NCBI RefSeq assembly: GCF_018687715.1 | Contig: NC_056757.1 | Coordinates: forward strand, 28,997,501-29,061,500 | From: Carya illinoinensis | Lineage: Eukaryota; Streptophyta; Magnoliopsida; Fagales; Juglandaceae | Length of the DNA stretch: 64,000 nucleotides | Direction: 5' to 3' | Part shown: positions 9,260 to 21,070 of the stretch, piece by piece | Layout: every line of letters starts with the position of its first letter | How positions within the stretch are numbered: position 1 is the first letter of the stretch | The notes under the pieces: model-generated | Told to the model about the DNA's origin: nothing | Seen by the model: the letters and a program-made list of their open reading frames with translations, nothing else | Database searches by the model: none | Position numbers and translations under genes: made by a program

Positions 9260-12200
9260 CTCCTTGATGTATTTTCCAGATATTCCAAGCATTGATATGA
9301 GAAACTGAAATTTGTCTCTAGGAAGAGCTTTTGCAAAAATGTCAGCTATTTGTTCTTTTGAGCGGCAAAACTTTAATTCAATTTCTCCACTTGTTTCCAC
9401 TTCATGCAGAAAATGATATTTAATTGCTATATGCTTGGTTTGACTATGCTAAACAGGATTCTTCGCAATGGAAATTGCTGATTTATTGTCACAAAAAATC
9501 TCAGCAGAACCTTGCTTTTTTCCCCCCATATCTTCTAGAATTATTCTTAACCATATGACTTGGTTTGTTGACCCAGCAGCAGCAATATACTTTGCATCAG
9601 CTATGGATTGAGCTACATTTCCTTGTTTCTTTGAATTCCATGAAAACATACCAGATCCAAGACCAAAACACTAACCAGAAGTATTTCACATGTCATGTGT
9701 AGAACCTACCCAGTCACTATCAATGAAACCAACCAGCTTTGTTTCTGAAGATTTCTTATATCACATACCAAAACCAATTGTTCATTGCAAGTATTTTAGA
9801 ATTCTCTTTTGTAGTTCCAAAGTGAATCTGACTTGGACATTGCATAAACCTTAAAAGCAAACTAGTAGCAAACAAAATATCAGGTCTGGTATTGAACAAA
9901 TAAAGCAAACTTCCCACTAAGCTTCTATAGGTTGATGCATCCACTTTCTTGAAACCATCTTCCTTTCTCAACTTTTCATTAGGAATCAATGGTGTTGCAA
10001 TTGGTTTACAACCTATCATATTAAACCTTTTCAACAAATCTTCTATGTATTTCTTTTGGGAACAAAATATTCCATCTTCTTCTTGGCTTACTTCCATCCC
10101 GAGAAAATAGTGCATCTTTTCCGAGTCAGTCATCTCAAAACTGGCCATCATTTCTTTTTAAAATTTTCAATCATCTCTGCATTATTTCCTGTAAAGACAA
10201 GATCATCAACATACAAGGCTACAATGATCATTTTAGCATTGTTTTGTGACTTTACATACAAAGTTGGTTCACTTTTACTCCTCCTGAATCCTTGATCAGT
10301 AAAATAACTATCAATTCTTCTATACCAGGCACGTGGTGCCTGTTTTAATCCATACAATGCATTTTTTAATCTGTAAACCTATCATTCTTCCTTTATAAAT
10401 CCTTCAGGTTGATTGACGTAAACCTCTTCTTCTAAAACACCATTTAAGAATGATGACTTTACATCTAGTTGCTAGATTTTCCATCCCTTTTGAGCAACAA
10501 GTGCATCAAGTGCTCTTATAGTGTCAATTCTTGCAACAGGTGCAAAAGTTTCATTGTAATCAATTCCAGGCTGTTGTACATAGCCTTTGACTATAAGTCT
10601 TGCTTTATGCTTTAGTATTGAACCATCGGGATTCAACTTGGTCTTGTAAATCCATTTAACTCCAATGATTTCCTTGTTTACAAGTTGAGCCACTAATTCC
10701 CAAGCTTCATTTTTCTCAATCATTTTTATCTCCTCTTCCATAGCTTTCAGCCACACTTTTTCTTTTGATGTAGTTGCAAAACTTTCTAGTTCAAGAGGAG
10801 TAAAATTGCAATGTTCATAAATATCATTCAATAATCTTGATCTTCTTATTGGAGATTTTGATGTTGATTCTTCATCACTATTGGAGGAAATTTGTTTGGC
10901 TGTTGTGGGGCTTCTAGCTTCATTTTCCAGAGGAACACTTATTTTATCCTCTATTTCAGATGATGGTACAAGTGGTATTTCTACACTTTGTTGAACCACC
11001 TTCTCAGCTTCCCGATCCCAAGAGTCATTCTCATTAAACCTCACATCTCGGCTAACAACTAACTTTCTGGTTTCCAAGTTAAAAACTCGAAAGCCTTTTG
11101 ACCTAGTGCTATATCCCACAAAAACATCATTCTCAGCTTTCTCTTCTAATTTACTTCTTTTCTAAGATGAAACATGGATGTAACATATGGAACCAATACC
11201 CTCAAAAAACTTGCAATGGGTTTTATTACACTCTATGCCTCATAAGGTGTCTAATTTTCTACTGCTTTTGTTGGTACTCGATTAAGTAAAAACACAGTAG
11301 TATTCACTACTTCACCCCCAAATTCTTTAGGCAATTTTTTCTCAAATAACAAGCACCTTGCCATGTCCATCACTGTTCTATTCTTTCTCTCAGATACTCC
11401 ATTATATTGGGGATAATATGCTACTATTAATTGATGCTCAATCCCTTCTGCTTCACAGAATTTCTCAAACTCTTTGGAGTTATACTCAGTACCTCGATCA
11501 CTCTTCAATGATTTAATTCTATGACCAAATTGATTTTCAACCAATAGCTTAAACTTCTTAAAAGTTCCAAAAACTTCAAATTTTTCATGAAGAAAGTGTA
11601 CCCACATCATTATATTAAAATCATCTATGAAGAGAATGAAATACCTGTTTTGATTGTGAGTTGTAGTTTTCATTGGACCACACACATCAGTGTGAACCAG
11701 CTCTAGTTTTTCTTTAGCTCTCCATGTGCTTTCCAAAGGAAAGGATAGCCTATGTTGTTTCCCAATCATGCATCCCTCACAAACTTGTGCTTCTTTTTCT
11801 AAGAGAGGTAAGTCCCTCATCATCTCCTTTTGATGCAACAATCTCAAGGAGTTGAGGCTGTAGCGTCCAAATCTTTGGTGTCATAATATAGTATCTTCCA
11901 CAGTTGCCACCATAGCTTTAGGAAAGCTCCATTGAATAGGAAAATTCCCACTTCTTCCCATTTTCACCTCAGCAAGTTCAACTTTTTTTTTTTTTTATCA
12001 TATATTTTGCACAGATTATTCTCAAAGCATAAAAAATAACCATTTTCCATCATTTGACCAACACTCAACAGATTTTGATAAAGACTAGGAACAAGTGATA
12101 CATATTTAATAAACTTTGTACCTTTCTTTGTCGAGATGGCCACTGTGCCTTTACCCTTGGATTCAACCAGATCTCCATTGCCCATCTTAACTTTAGTTTT

Positions 12201-13246
12201 AACAGAGGAGTCCAAATCAGTGAAGATGCATTCATCTGAGGCCATATGGTTGCTACACCCATTGTCAATGAACCAAAGTTTTTTTCTCTTTTGTAATAGC
12301 TTGGCAAGCAAAAAACAGATGCTCACTTTCTTCCTTTTCTTCAGAATAATGAGCTTGATGATTGTTTTTATATATACAATAATTTTCCATATGTCCAAAT
12401 TTTTTACAATTCTAGCATTGAGGCTTCTCGAGATGATAGTAGTTCTTCTCAAGATGATTTTTTTTTTTTTTTTACAAATACCACAAGGTGGAAACTCACT
12501 TTGCTTTTCTTTCCCTTTTATCTTTCCTTCATTTTGAATGTAATCTGTGTAGTTTTGATCTTTATGTGGCTTATTCTTATAATCTTTCACTTTCTTATTT
12601 TTCAAAATTACTTTAGATTGAAATGCATGCTCCAAGGAACCATCACTCCTTCTTGCTATTCTCTGTTCATGAGCTTGAAGTGATCCCATCAATTCAGTAA
12701 CTGATAAAGTTTGTAGATCCTTCGATTCCTCAATTGCTGCAACAATGCAATCATATTTTTCTGGAAGACTAATTAGAATTTTTTGAATGATTCTCTGGTC
12801 AGTAACCTCTTCACCATGAGCACGCATTTGATTAACAATTTCAATTAATCTAGAGCAATACTCTTTCATCTCTTCATATTCCTTCATTTTTAAATTTTCA
12901 AATTCCTTCTCAATCCTAGAAATTTGATTATTTTTACCTTTGCCTTTCCTTGAAATTCTGACTGCAGGATTTCCCACACACCCTTTGAAGTATTGGCCCT
13001 CATCAATCTTGGAAAGATTGATTCAATCACTGCTTGTTGCAGAATAAACAAAGCCCTTGCATCCTTGGTGCTTTCTTGTTTGTGTTGTACAGAGTCCGAG
13101 ACTCCTTATGAAGGAACTTCAACTCCTTTTTCTACTACATCCCAGAGATCCTGAGATAAGAAAAAAGTCTTCATCTTTATGCTCCAATATTCGTATTTCT
13201 CACCACTAAAAATGGGAATTGATGTAGTTGCTCCAAAGGCAGCCAT
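9260..13246 (-). pseudogene. Broken copia gag-pol
   Basis: Starts at ATG 13246 (MAAFGATTSIPIFSGEKYEYW) and meets an early stop in the gag N-terminus near 13104. The gag core (UBN2-like) follows at about 12977-12500. The CCHC knuckle is split: CGIC is in one frame and NCKKFGHMENYC in another, after a long T/A homopolymer at about 12459-12474, and there is an extra TAG next to it. The protease motif reads WFIDNGCSNHM, with DNG where DSG is usual. The integrase part (11847-11251) keeps HTDVCGPM, SDRGTEY and NGVSERKNRT. The reverse transcriptase has ALYVDDLVF near 10205. The RNase H part (9649-9449) keeps ADAKYIAAAGSTNQVIWL and DNKSAISIAKNPV. Frameshifts and stops between these segments mark it as a pseudogene. 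Confidence 0.9.
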
Positions 13247-13273
13247 TGACAACCGTTTAGATCAACCCGGTTT

Positions 13274-13285
13274 GCTCTGATGCCA
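13274..13285 (-). promoter_or_regulatory. Primer binding site (initiator tRNA-Met)
   Basis: The minus strand reads TGGCATCAGAGC, two bases inside the 5' LTR. The usual site is TGGTATCAGAGC, so 11 of 12 bases match. Confidence 0.85.
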
Positions 13286-13287
13286 AT

Positions 13288-13530
13288 TGTTGAAAACAGA
13301 GTATTTTTTAGAGAAACTTCAATCTCCAATGTGAAGATTGATTCTAAATGTTTTATTCTTTCATTTCTCATTAATCTGATATATATGCTTACATTGAGAC
13401 TCACAACTTCTTTAAATTAAAAAGACAACTTCCAAGATTAGCTAATAATAGTAAAAACTAAACATAGTAAACTTAGACATAATATGAATAGTTTTTAAGA
13501 AAATAACATCACATTAAACCAACTTCAATA
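13288..13530 (-). repeat. 5' LTR of the degenerate copia element
   Basis: Pairs with 9000-9256. The outer end is followed at once by the ATATA duplication at 13531-13535. Confidence 0.9.
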
Positions 13531-13535
13531 ATATA

Positions 13536-14893
13536 TATCTATCTAAAGCTTCTCGCCAAAGAATTTGTAGTGAGGCATAATATATATCACATGAAAAATG
13601 AGGGGTAGTCACGTTGGCAACGACTGTACTGCTCAAACTATGAATCAATTAGGCAATGAAAACCATGTGGTTGGATACCAAGAGAAACCCAACATGTTAG
13701 GTTTGTGGAGCCTAGTTTTATTGTATGTCGACTTGATTTGAGGACCTAACCCGATAAGGATCCATTATGGTTTTTTGGCAGATTTTCAAGGGCGAAGTTT
13801 TTTTGGTACTATTTACTATAAAAGAAAAAAGCACAAGATAGAAAGTTTACTCAACATTCGTGTGATAGGTGGCTCGAACAAAACTCATGCGTGTAGAGAG
13901 TTCGCTTGACATGTAGCTCAAGTGAGTATTGGATAGAGATTTGGCTCAAAGTGCGCTTGACATTCCGCTCAAACGAATAAAGTAGAAAAGTTAAAATTAG
14001 GATTCTCGCTTTGTGACACTATAAATATGCACTTAATAAACAGTTTAGTATGCCCTAAGTATTTTGAATAATGAGATTTTTCCCCCAAAACCCAAAGTGT
14101 ATTTTGTGATTCCTCAGCATAATAAAACCCTTTGTAGCTATGTGGATGTAAGTATGCTCTCGAACCAAGTTAATTTTGTGTTGTGTGATTAATTTGCTTG
14201 AGCCAAGTACTTAATGAATAGTCGTTGTCGTTTTTTTCATAACACAGCAATGTGCATGCAATTAATATGTAAGGCAAAGTTAGGATGTGACAACTAATTA
14301 TCATTGTTCGTAAATTTGGGCTTCGAAGTCATGATTGAAACAAAAACCAGAAAATACATAGAAAAAAGCAAGAGAATCATGAGAAAACAAGGCTAGTTGG
14401 CAGGTATATATCCTTAGTATATAGAGCTGGCAAAGAAATAGATCTAATTATATATATATTATATTTTTAACATTCTCGCTCACGTGTGGGTCAAACTCCC
14501 AAACAGCAAGTGGACCTAACACATAAATTATTTAATTAAATAGGATTAAGTACTATAGAGTTAGGGATCAAACTTAGGGCATTTACTTTTTGGTATTATG
14601 TGAAATCACTACTTATCTTAAAAATTTAAGCTGATGGAAAAATTCAGATTTAATTATTTGTATTAAAGATCATTACCAATGACTTAAAATTTGAAATGGT
14701 AAAAAATTAATAATTTTCCATTTGGGCCAGATAATATATATATATATATATATATATAGTATTATCAAACAATTGAATCAGAATAAAGGAGGGTTGATCC
14801 TTTCAAACACCTACAAACAATGCTTATACTAGCTAGCTTGGAGAGAATAAAAAAATACAGCCAATTATTCGTATCGATTTCTTGATTTCTTGA
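13536..14893. other. Intergenic, no gene seen
   Basis: AT-rich DNA with a (TA)n run at about 14731-14758. No long or splice-bounded frame was seen. Confidence 0.5.
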
Positions 14894-15333
14894 TAGGGGT
14901 CTAAAAAAAAATTAGAAAACTGGTTGAATTGAATTGGATTGAGCCGAATTGGTGGGTTCAGTTTGTAAACGGTTTAGTGTGGTATCGGTTTTCATATTTT
15001 GAAAACCGGTTTAAACTAAACCAAACCGAATCATACTAGTTAAATTCAATACTATACTAGTATATGTTAATTATTATAAAATAATGTACTTATATTATAA
15101 TATAAATAAACTAATAGTTCAGTATATGTAAACATCATATTATTACTAACATAGATAATCCTTAAAGTAGAAAAAATTAGACTATACTGGACCAAAACTG
15201 TAAAAATTAAAAGTTTCGATTTCGATAATGAATCGATTTGGTATCGGTTTTTAAATTTTTAAAATTGATATATACCGATTCGATTATAAAAAAATATATA
15301 AAATTAGATCGAATTAGATCGACTACACCCCTA
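14894..15333. mobile_element. Degenerate hAT-like non-autonomous element
   Basis: It opens with TAGGGGTCT and closes with ACACCCCTA, imperfect inverted ends of hAT type. The interior is full of subterminal CGGTTT/AACCG motifs, such as GGTATCGGTTTT and AACCGGTTTAAAC. The flanking 8-mers tttcttga and tttcaggc agree at only 5 of 8 positions, so the target duplication is decayed or the ends are slightly misplaced. No coding capacity. Confidence 0.5.
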
Positions 15334-15470
15334 TTTCAGGCTCATTAGAAGATATATATTGAACTCTTAACTGATTGAAGGGAGATCTCCACTACTTACA
15401 TATATTCTTGGTTAGAGACACGTATTAAAGGCAAGGATTCGATGGTAAAGGTGGGGTAGCCAAGCAGGTT

Positions 15471-18369
15471 TGTAACAATCCAATCGTAAATTAAATTAGG
15501 CCATAAAATAAGTTTATGTATTTTCATATTATTATAAACATTCTATTATTGCTATTATTATACTATTATCATTTTATCAAATTTTATGTCCTTAATACAT
15601 TGTTAATTTTAATGCAGATTATTATTATTATTATTATTATTATTGTTATTATTATTCATTATTAAGATGAGTGTAGTGAAATTCTTTACTTCACTTTCTC
15701 CCTCTCCTCTCAGACGTTACTCATTTATGTAACTGACGGAATAAAAAACCAGCATTTTCTTTTAAAACTCTCCCTCGCCTTTAGAAAGGCCTCTGACACG
15801 ACCAACGACAACAGCACAACGACCACTAGTACTATTTTAGAGTTTATGTGCGTATTGATGCGCAAAATACTTATAATCAAATTTTTTCATTATTTTATGC
15901 CTTTGACTCAAGCATTCCATTGCACCTGCATGGTTGCACTGTGGAATGGCTGACGTCGTTCAGCCACCGCGAGTGAACAAACATCCACCTCTCTTCCACC
16001 ACATGCCAACTAGCACGTCAAGAACCACACTGTCGTTCACCATCCCAACAACCCACATCTCCTCCCTCGTGCCAATGTCCTTCTCACACCCATATCACCA
16101 CTCAGAATCCAGTGTGGTCGTTGCTACAGACCACGTAGACGTCGCGCTGCCACCAATAGCCTATGGTTGCACCACACCAACCGACTCTGTTCTTCAACCT
16201 CATAATAAAACAATCCTTTCACAAATAAGCTTCCATCATAAACCACCATCGAAACCAGAGCACCCTAAGCCATGCACAACGCTTTCCCTCTCCACCCCAC
16301 GCACAACAGTATGGCCTAAGGACTTCCACCACCTCCCTTTGTCACACCGGCGTTAAATAGAGAACCATTGCGATGCACAAGAGAAGCTGAGCCCAGCTAG
16401 CAACCGTGAGCCATCGAACATTGAAAGAATCCATGCACGTGAACCCAAGGTAACAACCCCCATATCGTCGGAAACCACCGAGATAGCCCTCAAATATGCC
16501 AAACACAGCTTTCCCTTGGTAAGTCTCTGTCGCAAACCATCATCTCCTTTTCCCATCGCTTTTCTTCCCTTAAGGCACAGAAACCATCTTTCTCTCAGAA
16601 GTTCTACAACCGTCGACCCCAGTCGTGCTGCCGTAGATCTTCACCCAAACCCGCCACCACACGTTGCTCTCTCGGTGAGTTGAATCCTTCCCTGTCGGAT
16701 AATGCCCTCTCCCGCAAGCCTTTGTGCTTCTTTAATTTTTATCGTTTTGTTTTCAGCCTTCCCAAAAATTGCATGCTTATTTTTGTTATTACAAAAATAT
16801 CCTTCCATTGCTTTTAGATTTTTGAAAGAAAAATTTTATGTGCAGTCATTTTTATGAATTTTTTTGTGCATTTCAGTGATATGATTGGTTGTGTATTAAA
16901 AAAAAAATTAATCCAACCAATTATATCAGTGGAGTGCGCAAAGACTATATAAAAATAATTATATATAGCATAACTCTTTCTAAAAAGCCTCGGATACTTT
17001 TAAGCGTAATTTAGACTTCTGCCCTCACTTGCAAGTCACAGTAGGATGTGTATATATATTGGGTTTGGGCTAGGTGTAATTCTCATGTTCGGTTTAATCT
17101 CTTATTGGTTTTATTGTAATTCAAAACTAGTATATTATTTAAATGAGCTGATTTCTCATGTGGACTTAGATGTTCAAATAGGGCTGGCTGTATTTTACAT
17201 AAACTCACTATGTTATGTACTTTATATGGGCTTAGTTTTTAATAAAATTAATATATTAGCCATAGACTTATTTTTATCAGAAAATATTTAAGGGATTTAA
17301 CATATATTACTAAGTAATAAATTATGACTGGACCTGTTTTATAAATTGAGTTTCAGAGATTTATCTAACAGATTTGTATTAAGCCTAAATTATGCTACTT
17401 AGTATATTTCAAAGATTATTAGTATTTAAATAATTGTATGATATCAGTATTTATTAATAATAATATATAATTGAATATTTTATTAGATTAATTTTCCTGG
17501 CATGTATTTAATTACATAGAATATTATGATACGTTTTTTAAAAACGTTAGTGACGATTTATATTTTATATAGGTGAAAAACTACAAAGTAAGATTTAGGA
17601 AGCAGTGCAATGAGGTAAACAGCTTAATGATAAATAAGATTTAGTACATGTTAGTTAGTTTAGATAGATTATTATTATAATCCAGTTTTTTGATAGCCAC
17701 TTTTTATGTACCACGCATGTCATGATATATGTAAACATGTCATCTAGCATAGCACATGATCATTTCATTCCGCATCATGTTCAGATTCAACAATTATAAT
17801 TATGTATGTATTATGTTATTCATCTCATGTCGCATAAGATATGTAAGTTTTCTTAATTTCAAGTGCAAGATAAAATTATATCATTTAATCATATAGGCAT
17901 TCAGATGCATGATACCAATGTAGTTTCAATATGGATATATATATGCAAGCCGGAGACTTATGCATGATCCACAGTAGTATGCCAGAATACTACTCAACGA
18001 CTCCCCTTGCAGTCGCAGGATGTGGGGTAGTGCACAATCTTGGACACAGGATTAAATGTGTTGGCCAATCAAATCATTCAAATAAGTTAGAATAATCAGA
18101 TCAATGAGTTAATTATTCAGATAAATCAAGACATATCAAATATAGCATGAGCATGAGTATAAACAATCATGACTTTAAATTCTCAACATGAAAACTTTAC
18201 CAGTGTACTTTAGTGGATTTTATTTTATGGAAACCAGTTTATTTAGTGGTTTAAGAAACGAGTTACTATAATAACTCTTTTTATGAATTTCATATATATA
18301 TATTTACTAGTTATGCAAATATTTACGTAAGCGCATGACATTTCAACCCTAAGGGAATAGGGTGTTACA
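15471..18369. mobile_element. Probable solo LTR (about 2.9 kb)
   Basis: The block begins TGTAACAATCC and ends AGGGTGTTACA, the palindromic TGTAACA..TGTTACA ends seen in long LTRs of some plant gypsy-type elements. The interior has no pol domain. It contains an (ATT)n stretch (about 15619-15656), a C-rich region (about 15930-16680) and AT-rich DNA with repeated CATGTCAT/CATGATCAT motifs (about 17700-17860). The frame at 15934-16356 is C-rich low-complexity translation with no recognisable domain and I do not call it a gene. No clean 5-bp target duplication was seen, which weakens the call. Confidence 0.45.
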
Positions 18370-18770
18370 GCATGACAAGAGGGAAGTGGGAGGGGCCCTT
18401 CTACTGCCCCATCAAGCACGTTAAGTAAAAGCTTTTATCGTTTAGAGAAGCAACTAAGAGAGAGCCTGCATGAAACTTCTCTATAATTTTATAATTTATA
18501 TATGTACGTAACAAATGAACTTTGATGTGGTTAGGGCTGTTCTTTATCCGGCCCGGACCGGAAATCTGGATAACTGGATTCCGGTTCCGATTTTCGGACC
18601 GGGTCAAATCCGGGTCGATACCCGGATTTAAAAAACCGGATTAATCCGGTCCGGGTACCGGATTTTAAATCCGAAACCCGAGTTTAAAACCCGGTACCCG
18701 GTTTTATAAAATGAAAAAAAAAACCCTAGGTCTCTACTGCGATTCCACCCCGCCTTCGCCTCCCTCCCCC

Positions 18771-18772
<2 letters not shown>

Positions 18773-18855
<83 letters not shown>
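18773..18855. repeat. (CT)n microsatellite
   Basis: An 83-base CT run inside the hAT element, just upstream of the captured gene fragments. It may derive from the 5' leader of a captured gene. Confidence 0.95.
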
Positions 18856-18859
<4 letters not shown>

Positions 18860-18939
18860 TTTTCAGGGTTCGTGCTTTGGTCTGTTGTAGATGGTCTTGG
18901 TTGTATGGGTTTGTGTTAGTTTGAATATGGTCCAGTCGT

Positions 18940-19149
18940 TGGGCAGTTGGATGAAGCCGAGGAGTCCATCACGAAGTTGTTTGATGTAAATCGCAAATTA
19001 GTGAAGACTGTTGAAAATGGTTCCCGCTCCTTCAGTGGAGTTTCTGCAACAGACTCAGATTTGAGTGTGAATGTGAGAAGGAGGAGAATCTCAGAACAGG
19101 GACGAAGAGGATCCGAAAAAATTGTAGTCTTGAACCCTGAAACGGCGTG
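18940..19149 (+). pseudogene. Captured fragment resembling a NETWORKED (NET1/KIP1-like) C-terminus
   Basis: The plus strand encodes LDEAEESITKLFDVNRKLVK, then an SFSG..DSD linker, then RRRRISEQ and RRGSEKI, ending in a stop at 19150. My recollection of NET1-type actin-binding proteins is that a similar LDEAEE..LF..N..L stretch precedes RRR.ISEQARRGSEKI near the C-terminus. The fragment lacks the N-terminal NAB domain and the conserved LQ-rich end, so it is only a piece. It is in a different frame from the protease fragment that follows. Family assignment is from memory. Confidence 0.45.
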
Positions 19150-19452
19150 AGCGAGTCGGATCTTGAACCCATGAAGACAGAGCTTTGCCCTGAGGACCTG
19201 TCCACTCCGATCATGTCCGGGATGAGCCAGGGTAGCGGCGAGTACTTCTCGCTCGTGGGTGTGGGAAGCCCGACCAAGCCCTTCTACATGGTCCTTGACA
19301 CCGGTAGTGACATCAACTGGCTCCAATGCCAGCCCTGTTCGGACTGCTACCAGCAATCCGATCTGATATTCAACCCGAGCTCATCTTCCTCCTACAAGAC
19401 CCCTGCATCTCCCAACAAGTTGTTTATGCCAAGAAAGAGAATTGCTTGTTGA
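19147..19452 (+). pseudogene. Captured fragment of an A1 aspartic protease (ASPG1-like)
   Basis: Translation gives DLSTPIMSGMSQGSGEYFS, then VGVGSPTKPFYMVLDTGSD, then INWLQCQPCSDCYQQSD and FNPSSSSSYKT. This is the start of the mature domain of a plant pepsin-type protease, containing the first catalytic motif DTGSD and the cysteine-rich QCQPCSDCY loop typical of the ASPG1 group. It ends soon after SSSSSYKT and continues as unrelated sequence to a stop at 19450-19452. The second catalytic aspartate, the flap and the C-terminal half are absent, so it cannot be a functional protease. It has no intron, as expected for this mostly intronless family. Confidence 0.75.
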
Positions 19453-20077
19453 TTAAAATTTTATTTGATGAATGCAGTTTCAGTATTTAAAAAAAAAAAA
19501 AAAAAAACCCGGTTTTGATCCGGAACCCGGATTTCTGGGTTGTAAAAATCCGGATTAATCCGGGTTTCGGACCGGGTCATAACCCGGATATGACTGGGCC
19601 GGAACCCAGTCCGGATTTTGAATCCGGATTCCGGCCCGGGTATACCCGGATACCCGGTCCGAAACCCGGTTGAACACCCCTAGATGTGGTAGATGTAACT
19701 CTTAATGGAAAGTTTAGATCATATGGTCTATATTTCAAAATGATTAGAAAATATTATGACATAATTAGACCCCCATTAATTAGTACATTGTAAAAAGTAA
19801 AAATTTCTTATTCTCAAATAATATGAGATCCCATACACCACCAGCTATCGGTCTTATCACTTAACAAAATGGTTTATCATAGTAGAAATTGAAGTTTTCA
19901 TTTTCTCTTAAATATGTTCACTTTTTTTCCCATTTAGGGTAAAGATCAATAACGATCAATAGAAGGAAGACCTAAATTAAATTAAAAAAAACAAAAAACA
20001 AAACAAAACAAAAAATGAAGAAGAAGAAGGAGAAACAACAAGAGATATATATAAACATAAGATGCATCACTAATTTA

Positions 20078-20268
20078 AAGTCTGGTTTGGTTAAACAGTT
20101 CAAACTATCTCATCTTATATAATCATTACAACCTTTTCAAATTCTCACACAAAATATAATAAACAATTTAATTTTTTTAAGTCTAAAAATAAAAATTATA
20201 AAAATTATATTATAATAATATTTTATTCAACTTTTAACTTTTATCTCTATATAATCAAACACAGACAC
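20078..20268. mobile_element. Small TIR element (MITE), GATGAG family
   Basis: Left end GTCTGGTTTGGTTAAACAG and right end TAATCAAACACAGAC are roughly inverted. The interior reads ATCTCATC...CAACCTTTTCAAATTC, the complement of the TTTGAAAAAG...GATGAGATGAG sequence at 25250-25350. The two are therefore one family in opposite orientation. Confidence 0.55.
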
Positions 20269-20902
20269 AAAAGCCAATAGGATATCAACTTGATAGCTAG
20301 CTTGGAGTCACAATATCCTTTTGTCAAAAGTTTGGCATGAAAGGAGTTAACGTGTGAACATGAAGCATATGTACATGATCATGATGACAACCGTAAAGTA
20401 AATGATTGTTGCTTTCCTTTTAGAATAAAATACTCAAGTGAATTAGCTAGGAGCTTAGTCATAATTAATTCACCATTAATAGTGTTAATATGGAAGATCA
20501 AGACAAGTCATTCAAGGTTTGAATGTACTAATTATTATATGCAATAATTGGGTGTTCCCTCTCCTCCTAATTCCTAGTCCCACCCATTCCTTTTACTTCA
20601 TCTTCTTAATCCCCTCAGCCCCCACCATCCATCATTCCTTTTGCTTTTATTGGCATAATCCCTTTTTCTCTGTCAATTCATGTTTTTAATTAGACCACTT
20701 CTCATGATCATATCAAGCAGAATAGTCATGAAAACGACTTTAATTAAGAATAATGTTTGATTCTAGAGAGAGAGAGAGAGAGAGAGGAGCCTCAACAAAT
20801 AGTTGCTACCTAGATGTTAACCGAATTATTTGAAATTTTGGGCTGCTAAATTAGCATTATATATATATATATATATGCACACACGAATGTATGGTAATTA
20901 AG

Positions 20903-21070
20903 AATAATGTTAGATACAGTCATAAAATACGTAAGTTCCACGTACTCCCTTGAAAAAAAAATAGAGTCTACCGTTAAAAAAATAATTTTTTTATATGGGT
21001 CTTATTATCTACTTTTTTCAAAATGTGTGCAAAAGGCTTGCACACTCTAAAACTACAAATATCATTATAA
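20903..21070. mobile_element. Small TIR element (MITE), AATGTTA/AATATCATT ends
   Basis: Starts AATAATGTTAGATACAGTC and ends CTACAAATATCATT, imperfect inverted ends. The element at 53728-53905 has the same ends and the same ATATGGGTC/TTTTTTCA interior, so they are relatives. Confidence 0.5.

Larger units (their letters stand above)
9000..13530 (-). mobile_element. Full-length but degenerate Ty1-copia retrotransposon
   Basis: A 4.53-kb LTR element on the minus strand. It is flanked by the 5-bp target duplication ATATA (8995-8999 and 13531-13535). The LTRs are at 9000-9256 and 13288-13530. The primer site at 13274-13285 matches the initiator tRNA-Met 3' end with one mismatch. A purine tract, AAGGAGGAA, directly abuts the 3' LTR. 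Internal order is gag, protease, integrase, reverse transcriptase, RNase H, which is the copia order. The coding region is broken into at least six frames. The element is inactive unless complemented. Confidence 0.93.
18532..19682 (+). mobile_element. Gene-capturing hAT element (Pack-type) with 8-bp duplication
   Basis: The terminal inverted repeats TAGGGCTGTTC (18532-18542) and GAACACCCCTA (19672-19682) differ at one position. They are flanked by a perfect 8-bp duplication, GATGTGGT (18524-18531 and 19683-19690). These are hAT features. Both ends are dense in CCGG/CCGGAT subterminal motifs. The interior is not transposase. It holds a long (CT)n run, a fragment resembling a NET1-type actin-binding protein and an aspartic-protease fragment, followed by an A-rich tract at about 19490-19507. 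Confidence 0.85.

Noticed and set aside
15934..16356. 140-codon plus-strand frame
   Set aside because: C-rich, His/Pro/Ser-biased low-complexity translation inside a putative LTR. No domain, no splice context, and no conserved motif.
16353..16556. 67-codon minus-strand frame
   Set aside because: Lies in the C-rich part of the putative solo LTR. No domain and no splice context.
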